NCBI GenBank assembly: GCA_944382025.1
Contig: CALWMQ010000046.1
Span: forward strand, 1-5,512
DNA from: an uncultured Clostridia bacterium
GTDB lineage: Bacteria > Bacillota > Clostridia > Oscillospirales > Acutalibacteraceae
Length of the DNA: 5,512 bases
Reading direction: 5' to 3'
The notes beneath the pieces are model-generated. The model ran no database searches and was not told the DNA's origin. It saw nothing but the letters and a program-made list of their open reading frames with translations. Shown piece after piece: positions 1 to 4,727 of this stretch. The stretch's first letter is position 1, and each line of letters begins with the position of its first letter. The translations under genes and the position numbers were made by a program.

Positions 1-87
1 AGCATATTTTACCCCAACTTTCCCGGGGAGGGGATTTTCTATCAGGGGTTAGCGGCCAGTACATTCATCCACTGGCTGTCACAGTAA
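1..87 (+). CDS. 3' end of an unidentified plus-strand gene (partial)
   Basis: Reading from the first base in frame 1 gives 28 codons and then TAA at 85-87. The residues look like an ordinary globular protein end, including FPGEGIFYQGL and a final HWLSQ, with no low-complexity or repeat-like character. I do not recognise the family. Support is limited: an open frame of 28 codons occurs by chance about a quarter of the time. In its favour, the repeat copy that fills the following DNA becomes recognisable exactly at this stop codon (from base 86), as expected for an intergenic element placed beside a real gene end. The gene would run towards the minus-strand gene at 474-815, so the two would be convergent. 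No intrinsic terminator for this direction is visible. Confidence 0.4.
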   Translation, partial: SIFYPNFPGEGIFYQGLAASTFIHWLSQ

Positions 88-254
88 GTTTTCACCTGCC
101 TTTTACAAAAGGCAACGCCTGAGAGCACCCGGGGAGCGGGAAACAGCGAGCAGGGGGTGCGCCGCAATCAAAACCAGCAGCCGCTAGCGCGGCGCAAGTT
201 GGTTTTGGGAGCTGCAAGGGGAGGCGGGGTCAAGGGGCAGAGCCCCCCCGACGC
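86..254 (-). repeat. Dispersed intergenic repeat, copy A (minus orientation)
   Basis: The reverse complement of this stretch aligns along its length with the plus strand at about 1080-1243, roughly 70-75% identical by eye with a few short gaps. Shared blocks in the same order are ACCCCGCCT, CAAAACC, CGCCGCG, GCGGCTG, TTCGCTG-like, the 15-mer TTGCCTTTTGTAAAA, and GAAAACTT. The best aligned core here is 86-230; similarity becomes weaker up to about 254. Internal inverted repeats are TGCCTTTT/AAAAGGCA (97-104 and 107-114), TGCGCCGC/GCGGCGCA (158-165 and 189-196), and GGGGC/GCCCC (234-238 and 242-246). There is no convincing coding sequence. Together with the double terminator it accounts for the gene-free DNA between the stop at 87 and the gene ending at 474. 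Confidence 0.7.
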
Positions 255-288
255 CTTCCTCAGATACCATATTATGGAATACAACATG

Positions 289-340
289 AAAAAACGCCGG
301 TAATAAAAAAGTTGCCGGCGCCTCCGAGAAGGCTACCGGC
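289..340 (-). terminator. Double overlapping intrinsic terminator of the small membrane-protein gene
   Basis: Read on the minus strand, GCCGG (340-336), GCCT (333-330), loop, AGGC (323-320) and CCGGC (318-314) form a two-part stem. It is followed by a T-rich run with six Ts at 310-305. The downstream arm can instead pair with a further CCGGC at 300-296, giving a second hairpin (GCCGG 319-315 with CCGGC 300-296) followed by six more Ts at 294-289. The two hairpins share an arm, so they are alternatives or act in tandem. The signal is directional: on the plus strand the runs are A, not T. It lies about 134 nt beyond the stop of the gene at 474-815, the only candidate it can serve. Confidence 0.8.
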
Positions 341-473
341 ATAAAGGAAGAAATGGGAAGGCAAAGATACAGAGCAAATAGGCTTTGAAGCGTGGAAATC
401 GTGATCCGTGTGATATAGAAGGAATGAACCATCTGACCGGGAGAGGGCCAATTCTTCAAGCCTAACTATCTGT

Positions 474-815
474 TTAGGCGCATCGGGAGGTAAATGGATC
501 ACAGCCGCGGCAGGTGGCATCAAGGCGAGTAACAGAGGCTATACGTTTTTGAAAACGACTGCTGGAACGGGCGGCTGCAGCATCAGCCCGCATAACCAAC
601 AGGCAGCACGCCAAAACTGTTCCCCGCATTAGTATCAGTATGCCGGTTAACACAGGATAGAGGGACGTCTCCAGGACGCCCATCAGGATAATTTCCATCA
701 CGCACATGGTCAAGGGTACCAAGGACAGCCGGCGGGCGGATTTGCCCTGGGCCTTATTCAGCATATACAAAAACATGCTTCCCAGCAGTACAACATGAAA
801 GAGACTGAAAATCAT
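474..815 (-). CDS. Small predicted integral membrane protein, unknown function (113 aa)
   Basis: I do not recognise this family. The start chosen is ATG at 815, preceded by AAGGAG with 8 nt spacing. The longer frame beginning with TTG at 854 would start only about 10-15 nt after the predicted transcription start and has no ribosome binding site. The protein has three probable membrane segments: about residues 2-19 (IFSLFHVVLLG...), 30-48 (LSLVPLTMCVMEIILMG...) and 52-75 (LYPVLTGILILM...). A basic loop, KSARR, lies between the first two. The C-terminal tail (76-113) is hydrophilic and basic, and carries three cysteines in a C-x2-C-x6-C arrangement (102, 105, 112). The charged loop and tail suggest those parts face the cytoplasm. 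The gene stands alone, with its own promoter, an operator-like palindrome and its own terminator, inside an inverted pair of repeats. A frameshift near the 3' end cannot be excluded, because the cysteine-rich end looks atypical. Coding nature is likely but function is unknown. Confidence 0.7.
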   Translation of the reverse strand: MIFSLFHVVLLGSMFLYMLNKAQGKSARRLSLVPLTMCVMEIILMGVLETSLYPVLTGILILMRGTVLACCLLVMRADAAAARSSSRFQKRIASVTRLDATCRGCDPFTSRCA

Positions 816-824
816 GGGGTTCAA

Positions 825-830
825 CTCCTT
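825..830 (-). promoter_or_regulatory. Ribosome binding site deciding the start at 815
   Basis: The minus strand reads AAAAAGGAG, then TTGAACCC, then ATG. A near-consensus AAGGAG 8 nt before ATG at 815 sets the start of the small membrane-protein gene in preference to the TTG at 854. Confidence 0.85.
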
Positions 831-868
831 TTTATACAACCCAAAACAGAACAAATGTTTACAATACC

Positions 869-896
869 ATTATACCAGGGATTTTGAAAAAAACAA
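869..896 (-). promoter_or_regulatory. Sigma-A-type promoter with extended -10
   Basis: On the minus strand a perfect TATAAT (874-869) is preceded by TGG, giving the extended -10 form TGnTATAAT. A partial -35 element, TTGTTT (896-891), sits 16 bp upstream. Transcription would start near 862, leaving a leader of about 45 nt before the ATG at 815. The extended -10 can compensate for the weak -35. Confidence 0.8.
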
Positions 897-899
897 GAG

Positions 900-923
900 A
901 AAATCGAAAATTTGTTCGATTTT
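900..923. promoter_or_regulatory. 24-bp palindrome resembling a LexA (SOS) box
   Basis: The arms AAAATCGAA (900-908) and TTCGATTTT (915-923) are perfect inverted repeats around a 6-bp centre. The 14-bp core at 905-918 reads CGAAAATTTGTTCG on the plus strand and CGAACAAATTTTCG on the minus strand. The Gram-positive LexA/DinR box is CGAAC-N4-GTTCG, so this matches 9 of 10 defined positions. It ends 3 bp upstream of the -35 element of the promoter for the small membrane-protein gene, a plausible operator position. That a protein binds here is likely from the symmetry. That the protein is LexA is inference; an unrelated dimeric repressor is the main alternative. Confidence 0.5.
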
Positions 924-940
924 ATTTTAAGATTTAACAT

Positions 941-978
941 CTACAATATATGGTAGTAAATTTTATTGCTACGCAATA
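941..978. promoter_or_regulatory. Two further short palindromes in AT-rich intergenic DNA
   Basis: CTACAATATATGGTAG at 941-956 is an imperfect palindrome in which 14 of 16 bases match their reverse complement. TATTGC-TAC-GCAATA at 964-978 is a perfect 6-bp inverted repeat with a 3-bp centre. Both lie upstream of the minus-strand promoter, in a stretch where 104 of 140 bases (861-1000) are A or T. Their arms differ from each other and from the palindrome at 900-923. They may be additional operator sites or parts of a decayed divergent promoter. Short AT-rich palindromes also arise by chance. Confidence 0.3.
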
Positions 979-1079
979 TTTACGAATAAATGGAGGAGTA
1001 TAGGAGACAATCAGCAATCGAAACTATCAGTATTCCATCTGTATCGAACAATTGTGCCTTTTAGTTGATATGCCACGGG

Positions 1080-1243
1080 ACGTAGCCGGGTGTTACCTCT
1101 GAACCCCGCCTTCCCTCGCGGTCAAAACCCCCGTACGCCGCGTTCGCGGCTGTCGGTGTTGACCGAGGTGCCACTCCTGTTCGCTGGTTTCCCCCCGGTG
1201 GGCGTTCCAGGCATTGCCTTTTGTAAAAAACAGCCGAAAACTT
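1080..1243 (+). repeat. Dispersed intergenic repeat, copy B (plus orientation)
   Basis: This is the partner of the copy at 86-254, in the opposite orientation; the aligned core here is 1103-1243. It keeps the 15-mer TTGCCTTTTGTAAAA at 1214-1228 and the GAAAACTT block at its end. It can form the hairpin GCCGCG-TT-CGCGGC (1137-1150), which aligns with GCCGC-GCTA-GCGGC in copy A. A second hairpin, TCGGT-GTTG-ACCGA (1153-1166), follows. The TGCCTTTT/AAAAGGCA stem of copy A is eroded here. The open frames across this stretch on both strands have no ribosome binding site and simply follow the repeat, so I do not call a protein. It lies between the AT-rich regulatory DNA and the terminator of folD. 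Confidence 0.7.
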
Positions 1244-1280
1244 CCTATTGGATGCTGGCAATCCGTTACGCTGACTCCCT

Positions 1281-1316
1281 AAAAAGGCAGCAGCCGGCGG
1301 GCATCCGCCGGCTGCC
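1281..1316 (-). terminator. Intrinsic terminator of the ymfF-ymfH-lgt-folD operon
   Basis: On the minus strand GCAGCCGGCGG (1315-1305), loop ATGC and CCGCCGGCTGC (1300-1290) form a perfect 11-bp GC-rich stem. TGCC and five Ts (1285-1281) follow. It begins 27 nt beyond the folD stop codon and ends the operon. The opposite strand lacks a T-run at the matching position, so it acts mainly in the minus direction. Confidence 0.88.
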
Positions 1317-1342
1317 GTAAGCAATCCGTTCAGTAAAAGATC

Positions 1343-2218
1343 TTATTTCCCCAGGCTGTCTGTCAAAAGGGCATTCTGAAGTTTGGCAGCGGTTACGGTA
1401 TTTTTCAACAACATGGCAATGGTCATAGGACCCACGCCGCCGGGAACGGGGGTAATATAACCCGCTACAGGCTCTACCGCCGCATAATCCACATCACCGC
1501 ATAATTTGCCGTTTTCGTCCCGATCCATTCCTACATCGATGACCACAGCGCCGGGCTTTACCATATCAGCGGTAACAAACTTAGGTTTGCCTACCGCCGC
1601 CACCAGGATATCCGCCTGGGCACAGATCTCTTTCAGGTTTTTGGTCCGGGAGTGGCAGATGGTTACGGTGCCGTTTTCGTGAAGGAGCAGCATGGCCATA
1701 GGCTTGCCCACAATATTGCTCCGCCCGATAACCACACAGTTTTTTCCCTCCGCCTTGACGCCGGAACGATGGAGCAGTTCCATAACGCCTGCTGGGGTAC
1801 AAGGCAAGAAAGTATAATCTCCGATCATGATATGGCCGGTATTGGCCGCGTGGAAGGCGTCCACATCCTTCCGGGGGGAGATAGCGGCAATAACCGCTTT
1901 ATCGTCGATATGGGGAGGCAGGGGCAGCTGGCAGAGGATACCATTGATATCGCTGCGGCCATTGAGGCTGACAACCAAAGCCAGCAGTTCTTCCTGGGTA
2001 GTATCCTCCGGCAGGGCGAACTCCTCCGAATAAATGCCCGCCTCGGCGCAGGCCTTTTTCTTATTGTTGACATACGTGCGGGATGCGGGGTCGTTTCCCA
2101 CAATAATAACCGCCAGTCCGGGGACAATCCCCTGCGTTTTCAAAGCGGCGACCTCAGCCGCCACATCCGACCTTACAGCGGCGGCAATCGCCTTTCCATC
2201 AATCCGAATTGCCATCAT
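1343..2218 (-). CDS. folD: Bifunctional methylenetetrahydrofolate dehydrogenase / methenyltetrahydrofolate cyclohydrolase
   Basis: FolD interconverts 5,10-methylene-THF, 5,10-methenyl-THF and 10-formyl-THF in the cytoplasm. It uses NADP(H) or NAD(H) and feeds purine, formyl-Met and one-carbon metabolism. The 291-residue length is normal for the family. Visible motifs are Y49-x3-K53-x-K55 (YVNNKKKA), containing the catalytic Tyr and Lys; CQLPLP near 96-101; KDVDAFH near 117-123 with the substrate-binding Asp; PCTPAGV near 139-145; the nucleotide-binding GRSNIVGKP near 165-173; and PGGVGPMT near 259-266. The start has two adjacent ATGs (2218 and 2215); the ribosome binding site AGAGGG lies within the end of lgt, and either ATG is possible. 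The gene follows the lgt stop by 2 nt, so the two are probably translationally coupled. It is the last gene before the terminator at 1281-1316. No key residue is missing. Confidence 0.97.
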   Translation of the reverse strand: MMAIRIDGKAIAAAVRSDVAAEVAALKTQGIVPGLAVIIVGNDPASRTYVNNKKKACAEAGIYSEEFALPEDTTQEELLALVVSLNGRSDINGILCQLPLPPHIDDKAVIAAISPRKDVDAFHAANTGHIMIGDYTFLPCTPAGVMELLHRSGVKAEGKNCVVIGRSNIVGKPMAMLLLHENGTVTICHSRTKNLKEICAQADILVAAVGKPKFVTADMVKPGAVVIDVGMDRDENGKLCGDVDYAAVEPVAGYITPVPGGVGPMTIAMLLKNTVTAAKLQNALLTDSLGK

Positions 2219-2220
2219 GA

Positions 2221-3351
2221 TTACCCTCTTTCTGATGATTCCTGGGACGCGCTTTTTTCGTCCGGATCCGTTTCATCCTCCGGCAGGCCGGTGAAAGGAT
2301 CTTCAGCCGAAATCTCCTGGGACTGTTCGTCCATAGCCGCCTGAACCGCCGTTTGGCTTTCCTCGCTCAGGATTTCCTCGTCTTGGGCGGTCATATCTTC
2401 CACATCCAGCGTGGTAAACGCCCCAGTTTCCTGAACCGGTTGTTCAGCGCCTTCTTCAGCCACAGACTCTCCGTCCGCTGAGGATGGGGCGGTTTCCTCC
2501 GCAAACAGGTCTTTGGGGGAACGTTCCGCCATAAATTTGAATACAAACAGGAGGACCAGGCCACCCACTACCGACAGCGCCGCCACCAGCTGAGATACCC
2601 GCAGTTCACTGCCGGGAACCATGGTCAGACTGTCGGTGCGCAGGCCTTCGATCACAAAACGTCCTGCCCCATACCACATGATATACAGAGCGAAAATCTC
2701 CCCTTTGAACCTGTACAGCTTTTTGGAGACAATATGGAGCACCAGCAGGCCTAAGAGGCACCACAGGGATTCATACAGGAAGGTAGGATGGACAGGGTCG
2801 GTCAAGGTGTAGCCGGAACCGTTTACGCCGGATTGGATGATATCTCCGGTCATACCCCAGGGAAGGGTCGTGTTGCCGCCGAAAGCTTCCTGATTGAAAA
2901 AGTTACCCCAGCGGCCAATCCCCTGACCGATCAGGAATCCCAGGGAGGCGATATCGAACATCCGCAGGGTATCCACCTTGCGGACACGGCACATCCAGAT
3001 GGCGGTAATAAACGCCAAGATGATGCCGCCGTAAATCGCCAGGCCGCCTTCCCAAACTTTGAAGATGCGAATGGGATCGGCGAAATACTCTGCCCGTTCG
3101 CTGGAAAACAATACATAATACAGGCGGGCGCCGATGAAAGCGAAAATGGTAGAGACCAGCACCACATCGATCATGCGGTCAGGATCGATGTGAAAATATT
3201 TAGCACGTTTCAGGCCATAGATCATGGCCAGCAGGAAGCCCAGGGCAATCAATACCCCGTACCATCTGATGGTGAAGGAACCGATCGTAAAGATATCCGG
3301 GGAAATGCCGAATTTCCATCCCAAGGCGGGAAATTCTATGTAGTGCTCCAT
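2221..3351 (-). CDS. lgt: Prolipoprotein diacylglyceryl transferase with long acidic C-terminal tail
   Basis: Lgt moves the diacylglyceryl group of phosphatidylglycerol onto the lipobox cysteine of prolipoproteins at the outer face of the cytoplasmic membrane, the first step of lipoprotein maturation. The N-terminus has the usual FPALG...ISP...TIGSFTIRWYGVLIA pattern. Other hallmarks are GAR (74-76), WEGGLAIYGG (100-109), the signature GRWGNFFNQEAFG (146-158) with the essential Arg at 147, HPTFLYES (188-195), and GRFVIEGLRTD (230-240). Several hydrophobic membrane segments run to about residue 274. Tyr107 stands where the E. coli enzyme has His103. The odd part is the end: residues 276-376 form a low-complexity cytoplasmic tail with 31 Asp/Glu and only 4 Lys/Arg, making the protein about 100 residues longer than a typical Lgt core. 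ATG at 3351 fits the family start, but the nearest purine-rich ribosome binding sequence is 13 nt away. ymfH lies 68 nt upstream; folD starts 2 nt downstream. Confidence 0.97.
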   Translation of the reverse strand: MEHYIEFPALGWKFGISPDIFTIGSFTIRWYGVLIALGFLLAMIYGLKRAKYFHIDPDRMIDVVLVSTIFAFIGARLYYVLFSSERAEYFADPIRIFKVWEGGLAIYGGIILAFITAIWMCRVRKVDTLRMFDIASLGFLIGQGIGRWGNFFNQEAFGGNTTLPWGMTGDIIQSGVNGSGYTLTDPVHPTFLYESLWCLLGLLVLHIVSKKLYRFKGEIFALYIMWYGAGRFVIEGLRTDSLTMVPGSELRVSQLVAALSVVGGLVLLFVFKFMAERSPKDLFAEETAPSSADGESVAEEGAEQPVQETGAFTTLDVEDMTAQDEEILSEESQTAVQAAMDEQSQEISAEDPFTGLPEDETDPDEKSASQESSERG

Positions 3352-3383
3352 GGAAACAAGGTCATCCTTTCCTTATGTATAGT

Positions 3384-3407
3384 GGCTTCCCAGAGGAAAG
3401 GGAAGCC
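3384..3407 (-). other. Intercistronic hairpin between ymfH and lgt
   Basis: GGCTTCCC and GGGAAGCC are perfect 8-bp inverted arms around an 8-nt loop. They lie in the 68-nt gap between the ymfH stop and the lgt start. No T-run follows on the minus strand (the sequence continues ACTATACATAAGG), so it is not a classical terminator. It may stabilise or process the mRNA, or tune how much transcription reaches lgt. Confidence 0.6.
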
Positions 3408-3419
3408 CTCCGGCGTGGG

Positions 3420-4727
3420 TTATCCGGCGCGGTCAGCCGCCTGTGGGCGTACAATGGACAGGCAGGAAGCTTCCTCCCGGAAATCCCGTTCCAGCCGGAC
3501 ATACACTGATTGTATATCAAGACTAGCGGCCGCGTCAATAAGCTCAAAGGGATTTCTGTCGTAAAAATGGCCGCTTGCCAACAAATCGCCGCAATTTTCC
3601 ACGCTGTTGAGCTGGGCGACCAGCCGCCCGTATACAGCGTTGCGGGCAGCCAGGAAATCCTCTTCGGGGATCCGGTCACGGGCTAACCGGCGGATTTCCT
3701 CTTTCAGTTCCCGGCACACGGCGTCCGGATCCTTGGATTCACCGCCGATAATCCAGGCGGCGTAGCCGGGGCCTTCAAAGTAATCCACGTCAAAGGAAGG
3801 GTTGATCAGTCCCTGCTCCATGAGCCGGGCGTACAGGGTGGAGGCGCGTCCTCCCAGCACTTCCGCCAGTACGGCGGCGGATATGAGTTCCTCTGCCGTA
3901 GAGCAGCGCAGGCCTTTTTGGGTGTCCATGGGGACCTTGTACCCCAGATAGAACAGGGGCGCGGCCACTGGCATGACTGCCTCCGTACGGGCAGTCACCG
4001 CTTCCAGGGGCTCTTCCAGCGGGGCCCGGCGCAGGTCAAACGGCGGAGCTGGCTTGAGCATTTTATCCGCCGTTTCCAGCACCATGTCCGGATCCACATC
4101 CCCGGCTACCGCCAGCACCATATTATGCAGGTTATAAAAGGTCTCATAGCAGCCGTACAGCAGTTCCGGGGTGATTTGCGCGATGGATTCTACTGTCCCG
4201 GCGATATCCACTCGAACCGGATGGTTCCGGTACAGGCCCCGCAGGAGATTGAACAGTGCCCGGCGGTCGGGGGAATCCTCACACATCCGGATTTCCTGAC
4301 CGATAATGCCCTGTTCTTTTTGTACGGTTTCCTGGGTAAAATAAGGGGACTGGACAAAACCCAGCAGGATCTCCAGGTTTTCCCGGAGCTTTCCGGTGCA
4401 GGAAAACAGGTAAGCTGTCCGGTCAAAGCTGGTATAGGCGTTTGCTGAGGCGCCGGTTTTGGCGTACTGGGCGAACGCGTCACAGTCCTCATTTTCAAAG
4501 AGCTTGTGTTCCAGATAATGGGCGATGCCCTCCGGAACGACGATAGGCTCCTGATCGCCGGCCCGTTGGAAGGCGGTATCAATGGAACCGTACCGGGTGG
4601 CGAACACAGCGTAACTGGAGGTATATCCGGGCTTTTTCCAAACATAGATGGTCAGTCCGGAGGGATGCACGGTACGCAGGCATTCCTCTCCCAGCCGGTC
4701 GCTTCGAATATGGGTCCATTCAGCCAT
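3420..4727 (-). CDS. ymfH: M16 family zinc metallopeptidase, YmfH-like
   Basis: This is a 435-residue M16 (pitrilysin/insulinase-like) peptidase of the two-subunit bacterial type. HYLEH at residues 70-74 is the inverted zinc motif HxxEH, with two His ligands and the catalytic Glu. E145 in IIGQEIRM, about 70 residues on, is the likely third zinc ligand. GASANAYTSFDRTAYLF (92-108) is the usual strand after the motif. The second half is the inactive-type M16 domain. Database families name such proteins 'EF-P 5-aminopentanol modification-associated', after work on B. subtilis ymfF/ymfH; whether that modification exists in this organism is not shown here. The start is ATG at 4727, set by AAGGAGG 9 nt upstream; the frame is open to 4832, but that part belongs to the upstream gene read in another frame. 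It overlaps the ymfF stop by 8 nt (ATGGCTGA), so the two are co-translated and likely form a heterodimer. The protein has no signal peptide and is probably cytoplasmic. Confidence 0.9.
   Translation of the reverse strand: MAEWTHIRSDRLGEECLRTVHPSGLTIYVWKKPGYTSSYAVFATRYGSIDTAFQRAGDQEPIVVPEGIAHYLEHKLFENEDCDAFAQYAKTGASANAYTSFDRTAYLFSCTGKLRENLEILLGFVQSPYFTQETVQKEQGIIGQEIRMCEDSPDRRALFNLLRGLYRNHPVRVDIAGTVESIAQITPELLYGCYETFYNLHNMVLAVAGDVDPDMVLETADKMLKPAPPFDLRRAPLEEPLEAVTARTEAVMPVAAPLFYLGYKVPMDTQKGLRCSTAEELISAAVLAEVLGGRASTLYARLMEQGLINPSFDVDYFEGPGYAAWIIGGESKDPDAVCRELKEEIRRLARDRIPEEDFLAARNAVYGRLVAQLNSVENCGDLLASGHFYDRNPFELIDAAASLDIQSVYVRLERDFREEASCLSIVRPQAADRAG

Noticed and set aside
8..48. CCCC...GGGG hairpin with following T-rich bases near the left edge
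   Set aside because: The arms are only 4 bp, the loop is long, and it lies inside the probable coding end at 1-87.
272..523. 83-codon minus-strand frame overlapping the end of the membrane-protein gene
   Set aside because: It passes straight through the double terminator and lacks a ribosome binding site. I kept only the possibility that a frameshift alters the 3' end of the 474-815 gene.
474..854. Longer form of the membrane protein starting at TTG 854
   Set aside because: The TTG lies almost at the predicted transcription start, without a ribosome binding site. ATG at 815 has AAGGAG at good spacing.
990..1064. 24-codon plus-strand ORF as a real peptide gene
   Set aside because: No ribosome binding site precedes ATG at 990; the purine-rich motifs are within it. 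It is kept only as part of the decayed-gene finding.
1090..1320. 76-codon plus-strand open frame across repeat copy B and the folD terminator
   Set aside because: It has no ribosome binding site, runs through the terminator stem, and its sequence merely follows the GC-rich repeat. It is probably a spurious frame.
1061..1324. 87-codon minus-strand open frame over the same stretch
   Set aside because: It begins inside the folD terminator, has no ribosome binding site and covers the repeat only.
1652..2344. 230-codon plus-strand frame opposite folD and the end of lgt
   Set aside because: It is a shadow of strongly conserved folD codons on the other strand, with no independent signals.
2788..3564. 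258-codon plus-strand frame opposite lgt
   Set aside because: It is antisense to a clear lgt and has no family features or ribosome binding site.
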